DNA from: Deinococcus marmoris
GTDB taxonomy: Bacteria; Deinococcota; Deinococci; Deinococcales; Deinococcaceae
DNA length: 58,092 bases
Reading direction: 5' to 3'
NCBI RefSeq assembly: GCF_001949125.1
Contig: NZ_MSTI01000040.1
Coordinates: 1 to 58,092, forward strand
In this document: piece after piece, positions 1 to 8,614 of the stretch
Position numbering within the stretch: position 1 is the stretch's first letter
How the letters are laid out: every line of letters starts with the position of its first letter
The notes under the pieces: model-generated
The model's input: only the letters and a program-made list of their open reading frames with translations
The model's database searches: none
Told to the model about the DNA's origin: nothing
Program-made: the position numbers and the translations under genes

Positions 1-1
1 C

Positions 2-316
2 CATTCAGACAGGGGGAGCCAATACACGAGTGAGGTCTACAAGCAGGCGCTAGACAGACTGCACGCAGTTCAGAGCATGAGCGAGAAAGGAGAATGCTGG
101 GATAACGCCGTTCAGGAGAGCTTTTTCGCGACGTTGAAGACGGAACTGGAGCTTGGAAAGGCGCAGTGGGGTCGTGTCCAGACACGAACAGAAGTTTTTG
201 AGTGGATTGAGGTGTTCTATAACCGCCAGCGTCGTCACTCCGCGTTGGGCTACCGGTCCCCGGCGGCCTTTGAGGAGCAAGCCCCATCCCGAACTGAGCC
301 TCCACCAAACCCTTGA
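2..316 (+). CDS. IS3-family transposase, C-terminal part (cut by window edge)
   Basis: The frame is open from base 2, so the 5' part lies outside the window. It starts with HSDRGSQYTS, which carries the second Asp of the DDE integrase core. About 35 residues later comes the CWDNAVQESFFATLKTEL block with the catalytic Glu. It ends with the usual IS3 tail (YNRQRRHSALGYRSPAAFE). These motifs are diagnostic of IS3/IS150-type OrfB, which inserts the element as a circular dsDNA intermediate. The visible part looks intact. An R1 repeat begins 25 bases after the stop. Whether the full element is active cannot be judged here. Confidence 0.9.
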   Translation, partial: HSDRGSQYTSEVYKQALDRLHAVQSMSEKGECWDNAVQESFFATLKTELELGKAQWGRVQTRTEVFEWIEVFYNRQRRHSALGYRSPAAFEEQAPSRTEPPPNP

Positions 317-341
317 CAGATCAAAATGTAACTCATGAGTA

Positions 342-476
342 ATACGGACTCCGATTAGAGACTGTTGAAAATACCCGGAATCCGAGCGGAGCGAGAAGGA
401 GAAAAACGGGTGCCGGACGTGGAGTGTAGAAATCGGAACAGCGCCGATTTCTACACGAAACAAACGGAATCCGTAT
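342..476 (+). repeat. R1 repeat, copy A (short form)
   Basis: This is a 135-bp element with imperfect terminal inverted repeats: ATACGGACTCCG at the left and CGGAATCCGTAT at the right. Inside are a small hairpin around GTTGAAAATAC and a larger one in which TGTAGAAATCGG pairs with CCGATTTCTACA around an AACAGCG loop. The same unit recurs at 12249, 29074, 30270, 42951, 52985 and 53327. It has no plausible gene and looks like a MITE or small noncoding repeat. I took this orientation as plus. Confidence 0.9.
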
Positions 477-515
477 AAAAGTGTATTGCCGATTCCGGTC
501 ATTCCAGGGCCGAAC

Positions 516-2369
516 TCAAGTCAGCAGGTGGCCCAGGGCCAGTGGAATGGCGGCGTCCCAGCCTTGCGGGTGGCAGGCGGCGGGATACGGGACCGGGGGC
601 GTGCCGTCCTGGCGCACGAATCCGGCGAACAGCTCGCTCAATCGGGCGTCAGGGGCCGCGCGAGCAGCATCAAACAGAGCGCGGGCCACCTGCGTCGCTT
701 CGGCGTTCAGACCATAACGGTGCATCCCCAGCGCGGCGGCGGCGGTGTCGTGCGGCCAGACACTCCCATTGTGGTAGCTGACCGGGTTATACCGGATTTC
801 CCCCGTGCCCAGCGTGCGAATGCCCCAGCCACTCCACAGTTCCTCACTCAGCGCCGTCTTTGCCACCTGCGCCGCAAATTCCGACGGAATGATCCCCGTC
901 CACAGCGTATGCGCCGGGTTGCTAACCAGCACGCGCAGCGGCTGCTTGTCACCATTCAGGCCGTGAACGTAATAGCCACGTTCGGGCCACCAGAAGGCGG
1001 CCTGGAAGCGCTCGCGCAGATTCAAAGCGCGTGCCTCCCATTCGGAGCCCAGGGCATCTTCCCCCAGCAGGCGGTACATCCGCGCCGCCGCCAGATAAGC
1101 CGCGTAGGCGTAGCCCTGAACTTCCACCACGGCCACATGCCCACTGACATCCACATCACCCCCGGTAAACGTACTGTCGCCGCTGTCCTTCCACACGGCG
1201 TTGGTAATACCGCCGGGTTCGGAATCGGGGGTGTACTCAATGAAGCCGTCCTGATCGGGATCGCCGTCGGTCAGACACCACTTCAGGGCCGCTTCCCAGT
1301 TCGGGCGCAGTTCGCGGGCCAGATCGGGGTGCGCGGCACTCAGCTCGCCCACCAGCCACACGAACAGCGGCGTGGCGTCGGCGGTGGCGTAATACGGGCG
1401 GTGCGGCGTGCGGCCCGTACGGGTCAGCTCGCCCACACGCAATTCGTGGAGAATCTTACCAGGCTGCTCCAGCGTCACCGTGTTGTCGTTGACGCCCTGA
1501 TGCGCGGCCAGATACCGCGCCACCGTCAGCGCCAGTTCGGGCAGATGATCCTTGACCATCAGCGCAATGATCATGCTGTCGCGGCCAAAGGGAGCCACGA
1601 ACCATGGCAGGCCCGCCGCTGGAAACGCGCCCTGCTCAGTCTGGAAGCTCAGGCTGCGGAGGTCTTTGGCGCTCTGGGCCAGCACGCGGGCGTCCCGTGG
1701 ATCCGCCAGTTGCAAATCGTGCCCGATTCCGGCCTGGACCGCGCCGTACTCGGCGGCCAGCCCATCCGGTTTGCCAGGCGTCGGCTGTTCATCGGCCAGC
1801 AGCGGGAAGACGCTGACCACGATCTCGGTTTCCTCCCCGTCCATTGTCCAGCTCAGGCGCTGACCGTCCCACGAAGCGGCGGGCGAGACCTGCACCACAG
1901 CGCGGTGTTCCAGCCCGTCCTGCGCAGTGTAGGCGAAGGTTACGCCGTTCCCGGTGACCTCCGTACGAATCTCCCGCCCAGCGGAGGGGTACGGCCAGCC
2001 GCGCACCTCGAACATATCGGCGAAGTCGGCGGCCAGTTCCAGCGTCAGCGTGTGCGGTTCGGTTCCGGCATAACGCGTGACCGTCAGGGTGTCGCGCATC
2101 TCCGTGGCCGTGACCAGCAGATCGCGGCCCAGCCCCACGCGCATGGTGTAACCCACGTTGGCGTTGGCGCTCTGCGTGTGCAACCAGAAGGGAAAACGCT
2201 CGTGCTGCATCAGCGTCTGCGGGGTCTGGCCGTCCAGTTGCCACTGGTAACGCGACAGGAAACGCGTGTCGCGGCGGTACAGTCCGCTCTCGCCCTCGGC
2301 CACGGCGTAGTGCGCGTCTCCAACGAGATACAGGTCATTTTCTTTGAGGACGGTGCGGGTGGGCAGCAT
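516..2369 (-). CDS. amylo-alpha-1,6-glucosidase / glycogen debranching-type protein
   Basis: The 617-aa protein has an N-terminal beta-rich GDE_N_bis-like domain (about 1-200, with ENDLYLVGDAHYAV and YRRDTRFLSRYQW) and a C-terminal (alpha/alpha)6 debranching-enzyme domain. The latter contains APFGRDSMI, GITNAVWKDSGDS and PVSYHNGSVWPHD, the usual acid-rich catalytic motifs of this glucosidase family. It should hydrolyse alpha-1,6 branches or related oligoglucosides in the cytoplasm, since no signal peptide is seen. The ATG is preceded by AAGGAGCTGCC, a good ribosome site. It lies downstream of, and on the same strand as, the LacI-controlled sugar transporter but 285 bases away, so it may have its own promoter. 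The substrate link is an inference. Confidence 0.87.
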   Translation of the reverse strand: MLPTRTVLKENDLYLVGDAHYAVAEGESGLYRRDTRFLSRYQWQLDGQTPQTLMQHERFPFWLHTQSANANVGYTMRVGLGRDLLVTATEMRDTLTVTRYAGTEPHTLTLELAADFADMFEVRGWPYPSAGREIRTEVTGNGVTFAYTAQDGLEHRAVVQVSPAASWDGQRLSWTMDGEETEIVVSVFPLLADEQPTPGKPDGLAAEYGAVQAGIGHDLQLADPRDARVLAQSAKDLRSLSFQTEQGAFPAAGLPWFVAPFGRDSMIIALMVKDHLPELALTVARYLAAHQGVNDNTVTLEQPGKILHELRVGELTRTGRTPHRPYYATADATPLFVWLVGELSAAHPDLARELRPNWEAALKWCLTDGDPDQDGFIEYTPDSEPGGITNAVWKDSGDSTFTGGDVDVSGHVAVVEVQGYAYAAYLAAARMYRLLGEDALGSEWEARALNLRERFQAAFWWPERGYYVHGLNGDKQPLRVLVSNPAHTLWTGIIPSEFAAQVAKTALSEELWSGWGIRTLGTGEIRYNPVSYHNGSVWPHDTAAAALGMHRYGLNAEATQVARALFDAARAAPDARLSELFAGFVRQDGTPPVPYPAACHPQGWDAAIPLALGHLLT

Positions 2370-2654
2370 GGCAGCTCCTTGCGGGTGGGGGAGAAGGTCA
2401 AGCAGTCACACCGAGTCAAGGTCTAACCGCAGAAGATAAAGAGTTGGTATGGAAAGTTAGGCATTTTGATGGTTGGGCGCTGATGCTGGCTCGGAAAGAA
2501 TCGGTGCCGGCCTGCTCGGTGCCCCCTCACCCGTCCGTCGCTGCGCTCCTCTCTCCCCCACATGAGGAAAAGGGCGCAGACCTTGGTGGGGTGCAAGGGA
2601 GGTTGTAGCGTTCAGTCCTTTAGACGGGGCCATGCAGTTCATCCCTTGACTGCG
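2370..2654. other. gap between debranching enzyme and transporter genes
   Basis: No convincing gene is seen. On the minus strand TTGACTCGG, about 55 bases ahead of the debranching-enzyme start, could serve as a -35 box. A short direct repeat of CCTTGACTGCGCT occurs at about 2645 and 2663, straddling the malG-like stop codon. Confidence 0.4.
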
Positions 2655-4184
2655 CTACCCCTTGACTGCGCTGTCCGCTCCAGTGTCCACAAAATAGCGC
2701 TGGAAGATCACGAAGATGACAATCACGGGGATAGCGCTCAGCACCGCTCCGGCCAAGATCAGGCCGTAATCGCCCTGTCCTCCGTAGAGCTGACGGAAGT
2801 TGACCAGGCCCACGGTCAGCAGGTAGTCGGTGTTCTGACGCAGGATCACCAGCGGCCAGAAAAAGTCATTCCACGCGCCCTGAAACTGCGTGATGGCGAG
2901 GGCGATCAGCGCTGGCCCGGCCTGCGGCAGCATCACGCGGAAGAAGGTGGTCAGCGGCCCCGCGCCGTCGATGGCCGCCGATTCTTCCAGCTCCTTGGGC
3001 ATGCCCTCGAAGAACTGCTTCATCAAAAAGACGCCGCCTGCCGCCACCAGGCCGTTAAACCACAGGCCCCAGATGTTCAGCAGGCCCAGGTCTTGCAGCA
3101 GCACATAATTGCTGACCAGGTTGACCTGATCGGGCACCATCTGCACGAACAGCACGCCGACGATGAAGATGAGGTTCTTGCCCGGAAAATCCATGCGGGC
3201 CAGGGCGTACCCGGCCAGCGAGCAGAAGACGATGGCGGCGCTGACCCGCAGGAAGGCGTACAGGAAAGTGTTCAGCACCCAGCTAAAGAACAGGCTGCGC
3301 CCAGTCTGCGGGCTGGTGGTCTCGGTAAAGGCGCGGCGGTAGTTGTTGAAGGTGTAGCCCAGCACGCCGGGCGTGATGTTGCGGTAGGCAAACGAGCGCC
3401 CGAAGTTCTGCCTGTCGCTGGGCGGCAGCGTGCTGGCGGTGATGGTCTGACCGCGCTGCACGTCGATTTGCAGCGGCGTGCGCTCGAAGACCGGGCCGCG
3501 CAGGTAATACTTGTCCCCGGCCTTGACCAGCTCGACCGCCTGCGTGGCGTTCAACGAATACTGCTTGTCCTGCGCGGCGGGCGTGTCCAGCGTGACGGGT
3601 ACGGTCTGGCCACCTGGCAGCTTGGCGTTCAGGTTGGCGTCGGGCGTCGCCAGCTTGGCCTGAAGCACCTCGCCCTGCTGCGCCGTCAACGCGGGGTAAT
3701 CCACGGTGATGCGGTAGCTGCGAACCTCGCCCACCTGGCCGGTTTCCACGGTCTTGACGGTGGCGTACTCGGTGGCCTGCGCCTGCCGCGCAATCGCTAC
3801 CAGGCTGGTGGGTTGATACGGAAAGAGCGCGGTGGTGGGCGGGGCCTGCGGCGCGTCTGCCGGGGAGCGCACGCTGACATCGAAAGTGACGGTGCGGCCC
3901 GGCTCCAGACCGCCGTTCCAGCCACTGCCCGCGCCCTGCACGCCCAGGGTGTACGCGCGCCCGATGTACTGCGCCGTCAGTTGCGGGATGACCAGGCGGG
4001 GCGGGTACTCGTTGGGGTTGTCCTTCATGCTGCTCAGCAGGCCCATGAGAAACGGCCCCAGAAAGAAGATGCTCATGACCAGCATGAAGGCGTACAGCCA
4101 CCCCGCGCGCGCCCAGCGGCGGCGGGCCAGCCAGCGGTCCAGATCGGCAGCGTTCTTGCGGACTTCAGAGAGGGTCACGGTCAT
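2655..4184 (-). CDS. sugar ABC transporter permease, MalG type, with large insert
   Basis: This 509-aa protein is an inner-membrane half of a carbohydrate importer. The C-terminal 215 residues are a standard MalG core, with the EAA loop at about 393-412 (EGMPKELEESAAIDGAGP) that docks the ATPase. TM1 is at about 28-50. Between TM1 and the core (about 52-290) lies an extra domain of roughly 240 residues, probably on the outer face. Family members are usually 270-300 aa, so this one is oversized. The insert resembles in position the P2 loop of E. coli MalF, but I do not recognise its fold. It is the last gene of the lacI-SBP-malF-malG run. No ATPase gene is nearby, so a shared MsmK/MalK-like subunit is likely. 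Confidence 0.9.
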   Translation of the reverse strand: MTVTLSEVRKNAADLDRWLARRRWARAGWLYAFMLVMSIFFLGPFLMGLLSSMKDNPNEYPPRLVIPQLTAQYIGRAYTLGVQGAGSGWNGGLEPGRTVTFDVSVRSPADAPQAPPTTALFPYQPTSLVAIARQAQATEYATVKTVETGQVGEVRSYRITVDYPALTAQQGEVLQAKLATPDANLNAKLPGGQTVPVTLDTPAAQDKQYSLNATQAVELVKAGDKYYLRGPVFERTPLQIDVQRGQTITASTLPPSDRQNFGRSFAYRNITPGVLGYTFNNYRRAFTETTSPQTGRSLFFSWVLNTFLYAFLRVSAAIVFCSLAGYALARMDFPGKNLIFIVGVLFVQMVPDQVNLVSNYVLLQDLGLLNIWGLWFNGLVAAGGVFLMKQFFEGMPKELEESAAIDGAGPLTTFFRVMLPQAGPALIALAITQFQGAWNDFFWPLVILRQNTDYLLTVGLVNFRQLYGGQGDYGLILAGAVLSAIPVIVIFVIFQRYFVDTGADSAVKG

Positions 4185-4236
4185 GTCAACTCACCCCCGA
4201 TTGAATCGTTTGGCAATGGAACAGACGCGGGCCGTC

Positions 4237-5331
4237 TCATACCGCATCCGAGCTGATGAAGCGGCGTTGCAGGAACACCATCACCAGAATGATGGCGGCC
4301 AGCACGATGGCGGCGGCGGCGGCCATGTTGACTGGCGCGGCCCCGGCCTTGAAGGTGTTGGTGTACACGTAATACGCCAGCGTGATCAGGGTACTTTGCG
4401 GCGCGGCGCTGCCGATCACGGCCACCTGATCGAACATCTTCATGGTGCCGATGAGTCCCACCGTGATCACGTAAAAGGTTACGGGGCGCAGCATCGGCAC
4501 CGTCACGTTCATCAACTTCTGCGCGGGCGTCGCGCCGTCGATGTCGGCGGCCTCGTACAGCGTGCCGGGAATGTTCTGCAACCCTGCCAGAAAGAACAGC
4601 ATCAGGGTGGGGATGGTGGTGAAGGTGTTCTGGATAATGATCACCAGCATGGGAATGCTCAGAATCTGCACCCCACCGAGGCTGATCCAGCGGTCCGAGA
4701 AATACTGGAAATCGTAGGGGGCCACGTCCCGCACCGACAGCACGCCCGTCCAGCTCAGAATGGCCGTGACCGCCAGCGCGATCAGCAGGCTGATGACCGC
4801 CAGCGCCGGATCGAACCACCCGGCGGGCAGCCCGCGCGAGCGTTCCCACAGCACCTGCACCACCTGCGCGGCGATCAGCACGCCGATCAAGGTCAGGGTG
4901 TAGGGCAGATACGCCTGCCACTGGGTAATCGCGTAGTTGGCGACGCCCCGGCGCTGGAACAGCCACAGGAAAATCAGGGTGATGACCACGCTGGACGTGA
5001 TGCTGGGCATGTACCACGCCGAGCGGAAGAAGGCCATCCCGCGAATCTTGTTGTTCAGCGCCACCGCCATCAGCAGCGCGCCGACGGTTTGGAGGGTGGT
5101 GGTGATGACCGCGAAGACCAGGCTGTTGGCAAGTGCACGCTGAAACAGGGGATCGGCCAGCACGTCGGTGTACGGCTTGATGCCGATCAGTTTGGGCGTG
5201 TTGAACAGGTTGAAATCGGTCAGCGAGTAGTAGATGGCCCGCGCGAAGGCGTAGAAGAAGAAAATCCCGATGGTGATCAGAAACGGCGCGAGAAACAGGT
5301 AGGCGGCTGAGGTCTGTCCCTTCTTGAGCAT
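4237..5331 (-). CDS. sugar ABC transporter permease, MalF type
   Basis: A 364-aa inner-membrane permease with about six membrane segments. Its EAA loop (LYEAADIDGATPAQKLMNVT) lies in the last third. I chose the ATG at 5331 (MLKKGQTSAAYLF) because GGAGGG sits just upstream and the first membrane segment follows at once. An in-frame ATG at 5412 would add 27 basic, low-complexity residues. It pairs with the MalG-type gene 52 bases downstream and with the binding protein upstream. The sugar cannot be told from sequence; the neighbouring debranching enzyme suggests an alpha-glucoside. Confidence 0.9.
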   Translation of the reverse strand: MLKKGQTSAAYLFLAPFLITIGIFFFYAFARAIYYSLTDFNLFNTPKLIGIKPYTDVLADPLFQRALANSLVFAVITTTLQTVGALLMAVALNNKIRGMAFFRSAWYMPSITSSVVITLIFLWLFQRRGVANYAITQWQAYLPYTLTLIGVLIAAQVVQVLWERSRGLPAGWFDPALAVISLLIALAVTAILSWTGVLSVRDVAPYDFQYFSDRWISLGGVQILSIPMLVIIIQNTFTTIPTLMLFFLAGLQNIPGTLYEAADIDGATPAQKLMNVTVPMLRPVTFYVITVGLIGTMKMFDQVAVIGSAAPQSTLITLAYYVYTNTFKAGAAPVNMAAAAAIVLAAIILVMVFLQRRFISSDAV

Positions 5332-5437
5332 GGCGGCCCTCCGGCGGGAAAACGATGGGGGCCGTGGGCGGCCAAATGACAGCGCCGCCCACTTCCGAAA
5401 CCCCCAAATCAACTTCTGCTCAGCTCAACTGCTCAGC

Positions 5438-6670
5438 TCAGCGGTTTTGCAATGTATTCATGTCCTGCTGCGCCTGCTTCAGGGCGTCCGCACTGGACTT
5501 CTGACCGCTCAGCACGGCAGCCAGCGCAGTGTTGATCGGCTTGATCCAGTCCGGCCCCTGGGTCCCGAAGTAGTAGGGCCGCACGGTGCCCGACGACGCG
5601 CCCTGAAAGACGGCCTTGCTGTTCTCCGCGCCAGGGGTGGCCTTTTTAAAGAAGGCATTGCTTTGCAACGACGTGCGGCTGGGAATCGCCAAGCCCTGCT
5701 CCAGCACGTACTGCTGCACGTTCGGACTGGTCAGGATGTTCAGCACCTTGGCCGCCGCCGCCTTGTTCTTGGTGCCCGAGTTGATGGCCCAGCCCACGGT
5801 GAACACGAAGTTGCCGCGCTTGCCAGTCTTGTCGTTCTTGGGGATCAGTGCCGAGCCGTATTTCAAATTGGGCGCGTTGTCCTTCAAGAAACCCACGATC
5901 CAGTTGCCCTCGATGGCCACGGCCACCTTGCCCGACGCCAGGCATCCGCCGGACCAGTCTTGCGACAGCTCCGAGGGCTGCACGCCCACCTTGTTCTTGC
6001 CCAGCCCAGTGAAGTAATTGAAGGCGGACACGAAGGCCGGATCCAGCAGGTTGGTCTTGCCCTTGGCGTCAAACGGCTGCCAGCCTGCCGCGAAGGCATA
6101 CTGCCCCATGCGGGCGTAATCAGGGGCCAGGCATGCACCGTAGTAGTCGTTGCCCAGCGCTTTTTTCACCGCTGTCAGTTTGTTCTGAAAGCTCGTCCAG
6201 GTTTCGTTGTCGTTGGGGTAGGGCACCTTGGCCTCGTCGAAGATGTCTTTGTTGTACACCAGGGTCAGGGTATTGAAATCTTTGGCGACGGCGTAGGTCT
6301 TGCCGCCCCGCGTAAAGGCGTCATTCAGACTCTTGATAAACGGCGTGGTGTTGACGACGCCGTTCAGCGGCAGCAGCTTGCCAGTGGCGACGTAACCGTC
6401 CAGCGTCTCACCCGGCACATAGAACACGTCGCCCGCGTTGTTCGCCGCCAGCAGCGTGGTCAGTTGCTGGTTGTAGTCGCCCTGAAGCGGCTGGTAGACC
6501 ACCGTGATCTTGTCCTTGGCGAGCGCGGGCTTCACGAAGCGGTTGATCAGATCACCCACGATGGCCGGGTCCTGCCCGCCGTAGCCGTTGATCTTGATGG
6601 TGGTCTGCGCCGAGGCCGCACCGGCGGCGGCAGCGAGGACGGCGAGGCTGACAAACAGTGTTTTTTTCAT
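5438..6670 (-). CDS. sugar ABC transporter substrate-binding protein
   Basis: A 410-aa exported binding protein of the carbohydrate (SBP_bac_1) type. Residues 1-21 form a signal peptide (MKKTLFVSLAVLAAAAGAAS, cut near ASA-Q). The mature part begins TTIKINGYGGQDPAIVGDLI and has typical two-lobe features such as FYVPGETLDGYV and AIEGNWIVGFL. The start overlaps the lacI stop as ATGA, so the two are translationally coupled, and GGAGGGAAGCC provides the ribosome site. It captures the sugar for the MalF/MalG-type permeases. The specificity is unknown. Confidence 0.92.
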   Translation of the reverse strand: MKKTLFVSLAVLAAAAGAASAQTTIKINGYGGQDPAIVGDLINRFVKPALAKDKITVVYQPLQGDYNQQLTTLLAANNAGDVFYVPGETLDGYVATGKLLPLNGVVNTTPFIKSLNDAFTRGGKTYAVAKDFNTLTLVYNKDIFDEAKVPYPNDNETWTSFQNKLTAVKKALGNDYYGACLAPDYARMGQYAFAAGWQPFDAKGKTNLLDPAFVSAFNYFTGLGKNKVGVQPSELSQDWSGGCLASGKVAVAIEGNWIVGFLKDNAPNLKYGSALIPKNDKTGKRGNFVFTVGWAINSGTKNKAAAAKVLNILTSPNVQQYVLEQGLAIPSRTSLQSNAFFKKATPGAENSKAVFQGASSGTVRPYYFGTQGPDWIKPINTALAAVLSGQKSSADALKQAQQDMNTLQNR

Positions 6671-7641
6671 GGCTTCCCTCCAGGGAAAGGCGCAACGGTT
6701 GCGCCGCGAATCAGTTCGACTTCAATAAATTCGCCGCGCGGGGGCAGGCCCGAGATGGCCTCCTGCACCAGCGTCAGCGCGGTGGACGCGATCTTGGGAA
6801 TGTTCTGCGCCACGGTGGTCAGGCGAATGGGGAGCGGCAGTTCGGGTAGGCCGTCAAAGCCCACCACGCTGACCTGCCCCGGCACGTCCACGCCCAGATC
6901 TTCCAACGCAGCCACGGCGGCGGCGGCGCTCTCGTCGCTCTGGGCGAACAGGCCGGTGAACCGCACGCCGCCCTCCCAGGCCCGGCGCATGGCGCGGTAG
7001 CCGCCCAACACCGTGAAATCACTGGGCAGGCTGACGGTCTGTGCGCCCACCGCCGCCGCCGCCCGCAGAAAGCCGCGCTCGCGGTCCTGGGCCACCTGGC
7101 TTGCCCCCTGGCCCAAAAAAGCCAACTGGCGGTGTCCGGCCCCAGTCAGTTGCCGGGTGGCCAACTCTGCGCCGCCCACATCATCTGGGGCCACCCAGAA
7201 AGACCCAGGCTGGTGGCCGATCAGCACGGCGGGCACTCCCGCATCCCGCAGAAAGCCCAGACGTGGATCGCCGTCAATGGCATGCATGACCAGTACGGCG
7301 CTGGGCAGCCGCGCCAACCGGGTCAGGTCTGCGCGCAGATCGAGAAGCTGCACGCCCTGATAGGCCGTCAGGCTTTCCAGCGCGCGGCGAAACAGCACGC
7401 TGTAGGGATGCAGCACCGGGTCATCGTGATCAAAGGAGATGCCCAGCGTCTGCCCAGTGCGCCAGCTCAGATGACGGGCGGCGGGATCGGGGGTGTAGCC
7501 GAGGCGGGCAATCACCTCCTGTACGCGCTCACGGGTGCGGCTGGCAACCGTGGCATGCCCGTTTAGCACCCGGCTGACCGTTCCGGTGCTGACACCAGAT
7601 TCACGGGCGATATCGTCGATGGTGGGCCGGGAAGGGGGCAT
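6667..7641 (-). CDS. LacI-family transcriptional repressor of the sugar operon
   Basis: The 324-aa protein begins MPPSRPTIDDIARESGVSTG and continues into VSRVLNGH, a textbook LacI helix-turn-helix plus hinge (LGYTPDPAARHLSW). A periplasmic-binding-like sensor domain follows (about 60-324). I chose the ATG at 7641; an upstream in-frame ATG would add a non-conserved leader. It is the first gene of the operon and overlaps the binding-protein gene by 4 bases. Two palindromes of the classic LacI-family form lie 69 and 156 bases upstream, which points to autoregulation with inducer release by the imported sugar. Confidence 0.93.
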   Translation of the reverse strand: MPPSRPTIDDIARESGVSTGTVSRVLNGHATVASRTRERVQEVIARLGYTPDPAARHLSWRTGQTLGISFDHDDPVLHPYSVLFRRALESLTAYQGVQLLDLRADLTRLARLPSAVLVMHAIDGDPRLGFLRDAGVPAVLIGHQPGSFWVAPDDVGGAELATRQLTGAGHRQLAFLGQGASQVAQDRERGFLRAAAAVGAQTVSLPSDFTVLGGYRAMRRAWEGGVRFTGLFAQSDESAAAAVAALEDLGVDVPGQVSVVGFDGLPELPLPIRLTTVAQNIPKIASTALTLVQEAISGLPPRGEFIEVELIRGATVAPFPGGKP

Positions 7642-7709
7642 ACCGTCAGCTTGGCTCCTTTGCGCAGTGGAAGCGAGGAATGGGCGATGGGGGAAGAATC
7701 GACATACAC

Positions 7710-7723
7710 TGTAACCGGTTACA
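7710..7723. promoter_or_regulatory. LacI-family operator O1
   Basis: TGTAACCGGTTACA is a perfect 14-base palindrome with the central CG typical of LacI/GalR-family sites. It lies 69 bases upstream of the lacI start. Confidence 0.85.
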
Positions 7724-7796
7724 AAGTGGCCAATGAAAGGGATTCGTGTCTCGCAACCAGCAGCAGAGAGGGAGCAGCCTGAAGTCATTCTGGTTT

Positions 7797-7810
7797 TGTA
7801 AGCGGTTACA
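7797..7810. promoter_or_regulatory. LacI-family operator O2
   Basis: TGTAAGCGGTTACA matches O1 at 13 of 14 positions and keeps the central CG. Its centre is 87 bases from that of O1, a distance compatible with a repression loop. Confidence 0.8.
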
Positions 7811-8016
7811 TTTTCTATTGTGCGCTTTACGGTGGGAATGTCAAGTGGTCAGCCGAACTGGCAGCCACGCTTGCCATCCCGGCGCTGCTGCCGTGCCCGC
7901 CGAGTTACGCCCAGTCAGTCGCAGATTGAAATTGTGCTTATGCCTCGACACTTTACTTCAGAGACGTACGCAAACGAAGGGGATTCTGCCGGCAAATTCC
8001 CAGTGGAGAACCCGCA

Positions 8017-8161
8017 ATGAGAAATGCTGCCTTACCGCTTTCCCTGGTGCTGGGCAACGACGGCTCCGGCGTGGCCACGGAGATGGGTCAGGCCGTCCAG
8101 TGGTTTGCGCCAGGCGACGCGGTGTACATGCGGGTTCGGGATGCCTGTCTGGTTTCCGTGA
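8017..8161 (+). pseudogene. zinc-type alcohol dehydrogenase / quinone oxidoreductase fragment
   Basis: About 45 residues (LPLSLVLGNDGSGV through FAPGDAVYMRV) match the GroES-like N-terminal domain of medium-chain dehydrogenases. Both the real N-terminus and the whole nucleotide-binding domain are missing. The frame runs directly into IS1182-type transposase sequence in another frame, so this is a relic cut by an insertion or deletion. Confidence 0.7.
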
Positions 8162-8431
8162 CAACTGGACCTGATCACCGTCTATCAATTCCTGGAAGAA
8201 CTCAGCGACCGAGGTGATGCGGATGCTGTTGGAGACAGGATGGACTGGAAAGCTGCTCTGAATCTGGAACTGGACCGTTCCAGCTTTGACCATACGGTGG
8301 TGAGTGAATTCCAAACTCGTCTGGCGAATGGCAATGCGGAGCTGGGGCTGCTGGAGAATGGCAGAGTGTCCGCCCAACTTGCCTGCTGCCTCCCACGTTT
8401 CCAGGACCTCCTGTGCCTGCGAATACTGTGA
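8162..8431 (+). pseudogene. IS1182-type transposase, N-terminal fragment
   Basis: The reading QLDLITVYQFLEELSDRGDA and the following DWKAALNLELDRSSFDHTVV with SEFQTRL match the conserved N-terminal domain of IS1182-family transposases. No DDE core follows. The last 25 residues no longer look like the family, so the element is truncated at both ends. Confidence 0.75.
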
Positions 8432-8523
8432 TTTGGATTACGTTAAATTTCAGAACATACAGAAAAGCGCCGTATATTCTTCCAGACCGCGCAACCCGTA
8501 ATTTCTTCTTCTCCTCCCAGTCG

Positions 8524-8545
8524 GGTTGAAGTTGGGACTTCAACC
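8524..8545. other. perfect 9-bp hairpin
   Basis: GGTTGAAGT and ACTTCAACC pair around a TGGG loop, about 70 bases past the phytase-like gene's stop. It could end transcription of that gene, but no T-run follows on either strand. Confidence 0.4.
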
Positions 8546-8614
8546 GCAACCGATATGAGTTGACATTGACGGAGAAAGGCCGCCCGGTGAAGTGCCCCTT
8601 CGCTTGTCTCTCGA

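Larger units (their letters stand above)
7642..8016. other. regulatory gap upstream of lacI
   Basis: This 375-base stretch contains the two LacI-type operators and probably the operon promoter. Beyond about 7811 towards the alcohol dehydrogenase remnant I see no gene or clear signal. Confidence 0.5.

Noticed and set aside
342..476. R1 copies as CRISPR repeats
   Set aside because: The units are 72-197 bp, widely dispersed, in both orientations and without regular spacers or cas genes.
486..2426. Long plus-strand open frame of 646 codons opposite the debranching enzyme
   Set aside because: Its composition is that of an antisense shadow in GC-rich DNA (Arg/Gln/Gly/His-rich, no family motif), while the minus strand carries clear enzyme motifs. 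Similar long shadows opposite the permeases, phosphoketolase and cobN were dropped for the same reason.
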